Origin: CAZBPZ01 sp964493955
Lineage (GTDB): Bacteria; Chloroflexota; Dehalococcoidia; Dehalococcoidales; Fen-1064
Direction: 5' to 3'
DNA length: 32,128 nucleotides
NCBI GenBank assembly: GCA_964493955.1
Contig: CAZBPZ010000011.1
Coordinates: 1 to 32,128 of the forward strand
Each line of letters starts with the position of its first letter. The first letter of the stretch is position 1. Below the pieces are notes generated by a model. The model did not search any database, was not told the DNA's origin, and saw only the letters and a list, made by a program, of their open reading frames with translations. This document shows, piece after piece, positions 7,698 through 14,199 of the stretch. Position numbers and translations under genes: made by a program.

Positions 7698-8623
7698 CAC
7701 TGATGGACAGCGAGCCAGATAAATGGTTCTGGGATAGGGTCAGCCCGTACCTGGTGCAGTTGCACGCCATCGAGAACGTGCTCTACACCGGCTCCAGCCA
7801 GTTCCAGAAAATAGAGATTATCCGCAGCCCCAGCTACGGACAATTCCTGGTGCTGGACGGCAAGATACAGTCCAGTGAGGGGGACGAGTTTATCTACCAC
7901 GAAGCCCTCGTCCAGCCGCCGATGATTACGCACCCCGCCCCGGAGGCTGTCTTCATTGCCGGGGGCGGCGAGGGTGCTACCCTGCGGGAGGTACTGAAGC
8001 ACCCCTCTGTCAGGAGGGCCGTGATGGTGGACATTGACCAGGAAGTGGTACGGGTCTGCCAGGAATACCTGCCGCACTACAGCCAGGGCGCTTTTCAGGA
8101 CAGGCGCACCGAACTGCTGCACACCGATGCCCGCCAGTACCTGGCCGCCTCATCCGACCGCTACGACGTCATCATCATAGACCTGCCCGAGCCAATCGAA
8201 GAAGGCCCGGCCTACCTGCTTTACACGCAGGAGTTCTACCGGCTGGTAAGCGAGCACCTCACACCGGACGGCGTCATCTCGGTGCAGTCCGGCTCGGCCG
8301 CCCTGTTCGAGCTGCTTAACCTCAGGTCCGTCCTCCATACTCTGAGGAGTGTCTTCCCCACCGTCGCGCCCTACTACATAGATGTCCCGTCGTTCGGGGG
8401 GCCCTGGGGCTTCAGCCTGGCCTCACGCACGCTGGACGCACGCCAGCTCACCGCCGAAGAGGTGGACCGGCGCCTGGCGGAGCGCGGCCTCGGGGACCTG
8501 CGCTGCTACGACGGCCAGACCCACCAGGCGATGTTCTCGCTGCCCCGCCACCTCCGCACCGAGCTTGACAAGCCCGGCCGCCTCATCACCGACGACTCAC
8601 CCCTCTACCTGTACCGCTCCTGA
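7694..8623 (+). CDS. speE: Aminopropyltransferase (spermidine / thermospermine synthase family)
   Basis: This 309-residue enzyme transfers the aminopropyl group from decarboxylated SAM to a polyamine. The SAM-type fold is clear: DGKIQSSEGDEFIYHEALVQPP, then FIAGGGEGATLREVLKH, VMVDIDQEVV, and an active-site stretch IIDLPEPIEEGPAYLLYTQEFY. The last segment resembles the plant ACL5/thermospermine-synthase pattern (D-L-x-[DE]-P-x-x-x-GP…LYT) rather than the D-x-x-D-P loop usual in spermidine synthases. The product may therefore be thermospermine or a related polyamine; this is inference from the motif. It is co-transcribed with speD, which supplies its donor. An 18-bp repeat begins in its last codons. 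Confidence 0.9.
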   Translation: MTLMDSEPDKWFWDRVSPYLVQLHAIENVLYTGSSQFQKIEIIRSPSYGQFLVLDGKIQSSEGDEFIYHEALVQPPMITHPAPEAVFIAGGGEGATLREVLKHPSVRRAVMVDIDQEVVRVCQEYLPHYSQGAFQDRRTELLHTDARQYLAASSDRYDVIIIDLPEPIEEGPAYLLYTQEFYRLVSEHLTPDGVISVQSGSAALFELLNLRSVLHTLRSVFPTVAPYYIDVPSFGGPWGFSLASRTLDARQLTAEEVDRRLAERGLGDLRCYDGQTHQAMFSLPRHLRTELDKPGRLITDDSPLYLYRS

Positions 8624-8694
8624 TATTACCCTCTCCCCGTACGCCTGTCGTGAGGCGTTCAGGGCATGCCCGGAGATGTACCGCTCCTGATATT
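8610..8694 (+). repeat. 18-bp direct repeat at the speE 3' end
   Basis: TGTACCGCTCCTGATATT occurs at 8610-8627, where it contains the last codons and stop of speE, and again at 8677-8694. A small inverted repeat ACGCCT/AGGCGT (8641-8646 with 8653-8658) lies between them. Confidence 0.85.
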
Positions 8695-8785
8695 CCCACG
8701 CCCCGCCACGGCCGCCCTGTCATTTTTGTCCGTTTCAGGGTAAGATAACCCCTGTACCCTCTGCCGAAAGGAGCCCGGCGCTTAC

Positions 8786-9697
8786 GTGGTCTGGTTGTTT
8801 GGTGCCATCGGGGTGGCTGCCATTACCGGCGTCATCTCCATTGTTGACAGCCACCTAATCTCGCGGCGGATGCCCGGTTTTCAGGCGTTCCTGCTTCCGG
8901 TAGGAGTCCTGCACCTTAGCTTTGCTGCCATCGGCCTGGGGCTATTCCCGCTGCCCCAGGGCCTTACGGCCACTGCCCTGCTGGCGGCCTTCGGCTCCAG
9001 CGCCGCTCGCGTCATCGGCGCGCTGCTGATGCTGCGCACCATGCGCACCGAAGAGGTCTCCCGGGTCATGCCGGTGACCAATACCTTCCCTATCTTCGTG
9101 GCGCTGCTGGCGGTGCCCCTGCTGGGAGAGGAGCTGGGCTGGGTGGAGTGGCTGGCCATCTTCATTACCGTGACCGGGGCGGTGCTGATATCCACCCAGC
9201 GCGCCGTAGCAGGGCAGAGCGGTTTCCGGCTGCGCCGCTCCTTCCTGACCCTGATGGGCTCCAGCTTCTTGTTCGGGCTGGGTAACGTCGGCAGCAAGTA
9301 CGCGCTGGGCTTCATTTCGCCCTGGAACATGTACGCGGTTACGGCCCTGGTGCTGGGGATTGTTTTCCTGCTCTGTTCCGCCCGGCCGTCGGTAGTGCGG
9401 CAGATACGCCACATGACCGGGCGCAACCGGGCGCTGGCACTGATAACCGGCAACGAAGTGCTCTCGCTGGTGGGTTTCACACTGGTCTTCTGGGCAATCT
9501 CACAGGGGCCGGTATCAATCGTCTCCACCATCCTGGGCACCCGGCCGGTCTTCGTCTTCATCTTTGCCCTGGTGGTGAGCCGCTTCTCGCCGGCCCTGCC
9601 GCTGGAACGCTTTACCCGCGCCACCACTGCTCTCAAGGTGGTGTCGATTGCCCTGGTGGTGGGCGGCGTGACACTGCTAACGCTGAACGGCGCGTAA
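8786..9697 (+). CDS. EamA/DMT-family transporter
   Basis: This hydrophobic protein of 303 residues has about ten membrane helices in two tandem EamA repeats (~1-135 and ~150-300). Family signs are RTMRTEEVSRVMPVTNTFPIFVALLAVPLLGEELGWVEWLAIFITVTGAVLIS in the first half and the matching VSIVSTILGTRPVFVFIFALVVSRF…LKVVSIALVVGGVTLL in the second. It is a drug/metabolite-type permease of the inner membrane; the substrate cannot be predicted. Start GTG 8786 follows AAAGGAG at 8767-8773 with a rather long 12-nt spacing. It stands alone between speE and a convergent crotonase, separated from the latter by a hairpin. Confidence 0.85.
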   Translation: MVWLFGAIGVAAITGVISIVDSHLISRRMPGFQAFLLPVGVLHLSFAAIGLGLFPLPQGLTATALLAAFGSSAARVIGALLMLRTMRTEEVSRVMPVTNTFPIFVALLAVPLLGEELGWVEWLAIFITVTGAVLISTQRAVAGQSGFRLRRSFLTLMGSSFLFGLGNVGSKYALGFISPWNMYAVTALVLGIVFLLCSARPSVVRQIRHMTGRNRALALITGNEVLSLVGFTLVFWAISQGPVSIVSTILGTRPVFVFIFALVVSRFSPALPLERFTRATTALKVVSIALVVGGVTLLTLNGA

Positions 9698-9726
9698 CTT
9701 GCCGCCGTAAAGATACGGGCGGCAAG
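9698..9726. terminator. Bidirectional stem-loop between convergent genes
   Basis: CTTGCCGCC (9698-9706) and GGCGGCAAG (9718-9726) make a perfect 9-bp stem with an 11-nt loop, starting right after the transporter stop. No long T-run lies on either side. Its position between two converging genes supports a shared terminator. Confidence 0.55.
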
Positions 9727-9771
9727 GGAAGGGCCCCCTACCGCCCGGCTCTCCTTGCCCGGCGGGACTGC

Positions 9772-10557
9772 CTATTCCTTCTTGACAAACTGGCGCGCCT
9801 GCTCGCTGAAGCCGGCCCCGCTGCCGGCCCCGAGGCAGATGTCAGTCTCCAGGCGCAGGCCAGCATCGAGCGGGGTGGTCATCCAGAGGTTGGCCGCCCG
9901 TTTGGCCCCCTGGACAATGCGCGGGTTGAGCCTGGCAATCTCTTCGGCCAGCTTTCTTGCCTCCGGCATCAGCTGGTCGAGCGGATAGACATGGTCCACC
10001 AGGCCAACACGCCGCGCCTCGGCGGCATCGATGCGGCGGCCGGTGAGGATAAGCTCCTTGGCGATTCCCGGCGGCACAATGCGCGGCAGCCGCTGGGTGC
10101 TGCCGAGGTCCGGAATCACCCCGAACTGTATCTCCGGCAGCCCGAAAACGGCCGTATCGGCCGCAAGGCGCATGTCGCAGCAGAGGCTCAGCTCAAAGGC
10201 CGCCCCCAGACAGTAGCCGTTGATGGCGGCGATGACGGGTGGGGCCAGTTCCTCGTACATGGTGAAGATAGACTTGAGGGCGAAGAGCTGGTCGTAACCG
10301 CCGCGACGCTGGCCGAAGACGGAGGTGCCGCCACCCCCGCCGGCCACCATCTTCAGGTCAATCCCGGCGCTGAAAGCCCGGTCACCGGCCCCCGTGAGGA
10401 TGACGGCCCGTACCTCCGGGTTTTCGGCAATACCCCGGGCGGCCTCCTGGAGGCCCAGGAAGGCGTCCCGGTTGAGGGCGTTGCGAGCCTCGGGCCGGTT
10501 GATTGTTACGGTGGCAATTGCGCCATCAATCTCTACCTTTACTGCGTCGTTGGTCAT
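9772..10557 (-). CDS. Enoyl-CoA hydratase/isomerase (crotonase) family protein
   Basis: This 261-residue crotonase-fold enzyme probably hydrates an enoyl-CoA in fatty or aromatic acid breakdown. The oxyanion-hole segments are AFSAGIDLKMV and INGYCLGAAFELSLCCDMRLA. The two Glu residues that act in hydratases (E144 and E164 of the rat enzyme) align with E122 (FELS) and E142 (GLPEI), with the same spacing of 20, so hydratase chemistry is plausible. A Gly-rich insert (MVAGGGGGTS) follows the first oxyanion loop. The promoter is predicted at 10593-10621. Across the tRNA genes lie three SDR oxidoreductases that could serve the next pathway step; no thiolase or acyl-CoA dehydrogenase is present here. 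Confidence 0.88.
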   Translation of the reverse strand: MTNDAVKVEIDGAIATVTINRPEARNALNRDAFLGLQEAARGIAENPEVRAVILTGAGDRAFSAGIDLKMVAGGGGGTSVFGQRRGGYDQLFALKSIFTMYEELAPPVIAAINGYCLGAAFELSLCCDMRLAADTAVFGLPEIQFGVIPDLGSTQRLPRIVPPGIAKELILTGRRIDAAEARRVGLVDHVYPLDQLMPEARKLAEEIARLNPRIVQGAKRAANLWMTTPLDAGLRLETDICLGAGSGAGFSEQARQFVKKE

Positions 10558-10592
10558 TTCACACCTGACCTTTCTGGCTTTTTCCGGCCCCC

Positions 10593-10621
10593 ATGATATA
10601 TGGCCGCGGCCGCGGCGTCAA
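10593..10621 (-). promoter_or_regulatory. Crotonase gene promoter
   Basis: On the minus strand TTGACG (10621-10616), a 17-bp spacer and TATCAT (10598-10593). The -35 box lies inside the first copy of a repeated 25-bp element. Confidence 0.65.
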
Positions 10622-10712
10622 CCGCGAAAGGGTACGCCTTCCTTCCTCGGGTCTGGCTACCCGTATGTCATCCGGATACAGCCTGCCGGCGTCAACCGCC
10701 AAGGGGTGCGCC
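10614..10712. repeat. Two 25-bp imperfect direct repeats upstream of the crotonase gene
   Basis: 10614-10638 and 10688-10712 match at 22 of 25 positions (GGCGTCAACCGC, then AA-rich and GGGT, ending CGCC). They are spaced 74 bp start to start, about seven helical turns. The first copy contains the crotonase -35 box. The rest of the 10558-10787 intergenic stretch holds GC-rich palindromic sequence and no gene that I can see. Confidence 0.7.
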
Positions 10713-10787
10713 CCATCCCCTCGCCATTCAGGGCTCCCCCGCCGGGGCCCGGGCCCGGCGCCATCACCGCGGAACGAGCACACCACG

Positions 10788-10816
10788 TTGATTTTCACCA
10801 GCCGACGCCTTATAAT
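10788..10816 (+). promoter_or_regulatory. Promoter for the tRNA pair
   Basis: TTGATT (10788-10793), a 17-bp spacer and a consensus TATAAT (10811-10816), ending 8 bp before mature tRNA-Phe. Confidence 0.8.
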
Positions 10817-10824
10817 TGCCTTGC

Positions 10825-10900
<76 letters not shown>

Positions 10901-10903
10901 GGA

Positions 10904-10978
10904 GCGGAAGTAGTTCAGCGGTAGAACGCCTCCTTGCCAAGGAGGAGGTCGCGAGTTCGAATCTCGTCTTCCGCTCCA
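10904..10978 (+). tRNA. tRNA-Gly (GCC)
   Basis: Acceptor GCGGAAG (10904-10910) pairs with CTTCCGC (10968-10974). The anticodon loop TTGCCAA gives GCC, the T loop is TTCGAAT, the discriminator is U, and CCA is encoded. It lies 3 nt after tRNA-Phe and shares its promoter. Confidence 0.98.
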
Positions 10979-11009
10979 CCTTATTATTTTTTTGTCTCAG
11001 GAGGTTGCG

Positions 11010-11765
11010 ATGTCCCGCTTCGAACTCAAAGACAGGGTGGCCATCATCACCGGGGGTGGTACCGGCATCGGTGCGGCGATTGCGCGCGAGTTTGCCGCCG
11101 CCGGGGCCAGGGTAGTGCTCGCCAGCCGCAAGCTCGAGAACCTGGAGGCGGTGGCGGCCGATATCAAGGCCAGCGGCGGGCAGGCACTGGCAGTGGCCTG
11201 CGACGTGCGGGTGCCGGAGCAGGTGGAGAATGTCATCAAGCAAACGGTCGATACCTTCGGCCGGCTGGATATCCTGGTCAACAACGCCGGGGCCGGCTTC
11301 CCCGTGAAGATAGAGGAGCTCTCCCCCAACGGCTGGGACGCCATCGTCAACATCAACCTCAAGGGGGTGTTCCTCTTCTCGGCGGCGGCGGCCCGGGTCA
11401 TGATTCCGCAGAAAAAGGGCAAGATAATCAACATCTCGTCGGTGGCGGGGCTGAACGGCTCGCCCCGGATGGCCCACTACGGGGCGGCCAAGGCGGGCGT
11501 CATCAACTTTACCAAGAGCTGTGCGGTGGAGTGGGCCGAGCATAACATCAACGTCAACTGCATTGCCCCCGGCATGATAGAGACCGAGGGGGTCCGCGCC
11601 CAGCAAATCCTGACGGCCGAGCGTGCCGGCGAGGGCGAGTCCAGGCCACGCCTGCGGATGCCGGGCAGTGTTAAGGACGTTGCCAGCCTGGCCCTTTTCC
11701 TGGCCTCCGAGGAGGCCAACCACATCAGCGGGGAAACGTACCCCATCAGAGGGGTAGGCGGCTAG
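11010..11765 (+). CDS. Short-chain dehydrogenase/reductase (first of three)
   Basis: This classical SDR of 251 residues is an NAD(P)-dependent oxidoreductase. TGGGTGIG (14-21) binds the cofactor, NNAG sits near 91-94, and the catalytic set is S144-Y157-K161 in NISSVAGLNG…HYGAAKAG. The C-terminal LFLASEEANHISGETYPIRGVGG is typical. ATG 11010 has AGGAGG at the right distance; an in-frame TTG at 10992 is too far upstream. It begins only 31 bp after tRNA-Gly, so it may be transcribed from the tRNA promoter. The substrate is unknown; 3-oxoacyl or hydroxyacyl-CoA type substrates would fit the nearby crotonase. Confidence 0.9.
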   Translation: MSRFELKDRVAIITGGGTGIGAAIAREFAAAGARVVLASRKLENLEAVAADIKASGGQALAVACDVRVPEQVENVIKQTVDTFGRLDILVNNAGAGFPVKIEELSPNGWDAIVNINLKGVFLFSAAAARVMIPQKKGKIINISSVAGLNGSPRMAHYGAAKAGVINFTKSCAVEWAEHNINVNCIAPGMIETEGVRAQQILTAERAGEGESRPRLRMPGSVKDVASLALFLASEEANHISGETYPIRGVGG

Positions 11766-11790
11766 CCCGCCTGCCCTGCCCGCTTTTCTC

Positions 11791-11828
11791 CAGCGCCGCT
11801 TGTCCTGTACAGGCGGCGCTGCTATGAT
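11791..11828 (+). promoter_or_regulatory. Promoter within an inverted repeat ahead of the second SDR
   Basis: A 13-bp inverted repeat (11791-11803 with 11809-11821, 5-nt loop, one G-T pair) spans the -35 and spacer of a candidate promoter: TTGTCC (11800-11805), 17 bp, TATGAT (11823-11828). It may be an operator for this promoter or a terminator of the first SDR; no T-run follows. Confidence 0.5.
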
Positions 11829-11869
11829 TGGGGAACCTGCGAAGCAACCACTGCAAGGAGGTGACTATC

Positions 11870-12688
11870 ATGTCAGAGACAAAGGGCACCCTGGAAGGCA
11901 AGGTGGCCGTCATCACCGGCGGTGGCACCGGCCTGGGCCGGTGCATGGCGGTCTGCCTGGCCCGGGAGGGTTGCGACATCGTGGTGGCGGCCCGCCGCGT
12001 TAACGCCCTGGAGCAGACGGCAGCCGAGGTGAGGGCACTGGGGCGGCGGGCGCTGGTGGTGCCAACGGATGTCACCGTGTCGGCCCAGTGCCACAACCTG
12101 ATAGAGCGCACCATCACCGAGATGGGCCGGCTTGACATCCTGATTAACAACGCCGGCATCGTGCGGGGGCAGCAGCCCAAGGAGCTCTGGGACATCACGG
12201 ATGAAGAGTGGCACCTGGGGATTGATACCAACCTCAGCGGCACCTTCTACTGCTGCCGGGCGGCCATGAAGTACTTCGTGGAGCAGCAGCGGGGCAAGAT
12301 TATCAACATTGCCTCGGGCAACGGCCTGCGCGGCCAGCGGGGCGACTACATGTACGGCACGGCCAAGGCCGGTGTCATCAACCTGACACGTATACTGGCG
12401 ATGACGTTCTCCCGCTACAACATCCAGATAAACTGCATCGCCCCGGGCTACGTGGACGTGCGCCAGCTCCAGCCCGAGCCCATCACCACCACCATCCAGC
12501 GGACAGCCCAGTACATCCCGGTGCAGCGCTTCGGCATCCCGGAGGACATCGGCTACCTGGCCCTGTTCCTGGCCTCGGATGCCTCGGACTACATCACCGG
12601 CGGACTGTTCGCCAACGATGGTGGTGGCCTGGCCGGCGGGGTCGCGCCCACGGGCTACGCCCCCATTATCCCGCTGGAGGAGGAATAG
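11870..12688 (+). CDS. Short-chain dehydrogenase/reductase (second of three)
   Basis: This 272-residue classical SDR has TGGGTGLG at 16-23, NNAG near 93-96 and the catalytic set S149-Y162-K166 (IASGNGLRG…YMYGTAKAG). The cofactor would be NAD(P)H; after the second strand the sequence is AARR, which favours NADP. The C-terminus is longer than in its neighbours (GGGLAGGVAPTGYAPIIPLEEE). ATG 11870 follows AAGGAGGTGA at good spacing. The gene ends 1 nt before the ATG of the third SDR, so they share a transcript. It is clearly related to its neighbours, so gene duplication is likely. Confidence 0.9.
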   Translation: MSETKGTLEGKVAVITGGGTGLGRCMAVCLAREGCDIVVAARRVNALEQTAAEVRALGRRALVVPTDVTVSAQCHNLIERTITEMGRLDILINNAGIVRGQQPKELWDITDEEWHLGIDTNLSGTFYCCRAAMKYFVEQQRGKIINIASGNGLRGQRGDYMYGTAKAGVINLTRILAMTFSRYNIQINCIAPGYVDVRQLQPEPITTTIQRTAQYIPVQRFGIPEDIGYLALFLASDASDYITGGLFANDGGGLAGGVAPTGYAPIIPLEEE

Positions 12689-12689
12689 C

Positions 12690-13445
12690 ATGGTATCGCA
12701 GGCTTTCAGACTGGACGGGAAGACTGCCCTCGTGGCCGGTGACAGCCGGTACTGGACGAGGTATGCCGCCGCCGCCCTGGCGGAGGCCGGGGCCAACGTG
12801 GCGGTAATGGCCCGCAAGCCAGAGCGGCTCGAGGCGGCGGCCGAGGCCGTCCGCCAGCAGGGAGGCAGGGTGCTCGCCATCCCCGGTGACACCGTGAAAG
12901 CGGCCGACGTAGCCACCGCCGCCGAGAAAGCGGTGGCCGAGTTCGGCCGGATAGACATCCTCGTCAACACCACCGAGTGCCAGTTCGCCAGGCCCTTCCT
13001 TGAGACCACGGAGGCGGAGTGGCGCCGCGTGCTGGACGTGCACCTCATGTCTGCTTTCAACACCTGCCAGGTGGTGGGGCGGCGCATGGTAGAGCAGAAA
13101 AAAGGCCGCATCATCAACATCCTCTCCTGCCTGGCAGAGCGGGGGGTGGAGAACTTTGCCGCCTACTGCGTGGCCATGGGGGGTGTGCTGCAGCTGACGC
13201 GGGCGCTGGACATCGAGTGGGCACGCCACGGCGTCACCACCAATGCCATCGGCGTGGGCTGGATGTCGGAAGAGGAACGGACGGGCGCTCCACAGGAAGA
13301 GTTCCTCCTCAAATACCTGCCGCTCAAGCGCTACGGGCACCCGCGGGAGATGGGCTCGCTACTGGTCTACCTGGCCTCGGACACGACCGATTTCTTCTCC
13401 GGCCAGTTCCTCTACGTGGACGGCGCTGTCATGTCCCACCTCTAG
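12690..13445 (+). CDS. Degenerate SDR-family protein (third of three, possible pseudoenzyme)
   Basis: This 251-residue protein keeps the SDR fold but has lost key residues. The glycine motif expected as TGxxxGxG reads AGDSRYWT (16-23), the NNAG motif reads NTTE (93-96), and the active site keeps S146 and Y159 but has Met163 where Lys is required (AAYCVAMGG). The rest is intact, including a normal C-terminus (LLVYLASDTTDFFSGQFLYVDGA), so it is not a decaying pseudogene. It may bind a cofactor differently, act as a partner of the adjacent active SDR, or have another function. Start ATG 12690 follows GGAGGAATAGC. Its stop overlaps that of the convergent phosphoesterase within one CTAG. Confidence 0.85.
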   Translation: MVSQAFRLDGKTALVAGDSRYWTRYAAAALAEAGANVAVMARKPERLEAAAEAVRQQGGRVLAIPGDTVKAADVATAAEKAVAEFGRIDILVNTTECQFARPFLETTEAEWRRVLDVHLMSAFNTCQVVGRRMVEQKKGRIINILSCLAERGVENFAAYCVAMGGVLQLTRALDIEWARHGVTTNAIGVGWMSEEERTGAPQEEFLLKYLPLKRYGHPREMGSLLVYLASDTTDFFSGQFLYVDGAVMSHL

Positions 13446-14167
13446 AGGCCAAGGCCGAGGCGCTGGCGCAGGCCCACGGGCAACCCGTGGGCCTGCATTT
13501 TTGCCTGGGTGGTGGCCACGTCGTAGCTGACACGGTAGAGTGTCAGTGTCCCGGTGGTATCATCGTAAACGGCGTAGGCCGCCCGCGGGTCACCGTCGCG
13601 CGGCTGGCCCACCGCCCCCGGGTTGATGATGCAGCGGCCCCCCTCCAGGCTGACGGGCTCCCCCGGCCCGAGGGGGCGCAGACGGCCGCCGGGGGTAGCG
13701 CGAAAGAGCAGCGGCCGGTGCGAGTGTCCCACCAGGCAATGCGGGGTGGAGAAGTAGGGCAGGCTGCGGCGGGCAATTTCCTCGGTCAGAATATACTCCC
13801 AGACCGGATGGCGGGCGCTGCCGTGCACCAGGGTGAAAGGCCCCTTTTCAGCGGTGAGGGGCAGCCCGGCCAGATAGGCGCGGCTCTCCGCCGGCAGGTG
13901 CTGGCCTGTCCAGCGGATAGCCCAGGCCGCGCTCGGGTTGAAGTCACGGTCGCTGATGCTGCCGGCGGCGGCCAGGTCATGGTTGCCGGCCACCACCACC
14001 GTAGCCCGGCGGCGCACCAGCTCCAGGCAGGCCTGCGGGTCCGGCCCGTAGCCAACGATATCACCCAGGCACCAGAGCTCGCCGCTGCCCTGCCGCTCCA
14101 GGGCAGCGAGCACCGCTTCCAGGGCCTCGAGGTTGGCATGAATGTCGGCGATGATGGCGTGCCGCAT
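13442..14167 (-). CDS. Calcineurin-like metallophosphoesterase (MJ0936/YfcE-like)
   Basis: This 241-residue cytosolic phosphoesterase has the full metal-binding set in order: ADIHANLEAL (D8, H10), LGDIVGYGPDP, VVAGNHD, LVHGSARHP and GHSHRP. Proteins of this type hydrolyse phosphodiesters or nucleotides; the substrate here is unknown. ATG 14167 has GGAAG just upstream; an in-frame GTG at 14182 would add five residues. The gene follows the histidine kinase by 32 nt on the same strand and may be in its operon. Its TAG overlaps the TAG of the third SDR gene. Confidence 0.9.
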   Translation of the reverse strand: MRHAIIADIHANLEALEAVLAALERQGSGELWCLGDIVGYGPDPQACLELVRRRATVVVAGNHDLAAAGSISDRDFNPSAAWAIRWTGQHLPAESRAYLAGLPLTAEKGPFTLVHGSARHPVWEYILTEEIARRSLPYFSTPHCLVGHSHRPLLFRATPGGRLRPLGPGEPVSLEGGRCIINPGAVGQPRDGDPRAAYAVYDDTTGTLTLYRVSYDVATTQAKMQAHGLPVGLRQRLGLGL

Positions 14168-14199
14168 ATCTTCCGGGCGCACCCCCGGCCGGGGTGTGC

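Noticed and set aside
10741..10762. GGGGCCCGGGCCC palindromic run as an operator or terminator
   Set aside because: It is low-complexity GC sequence with several alternative pairings and no T-run, so I assign it no function.
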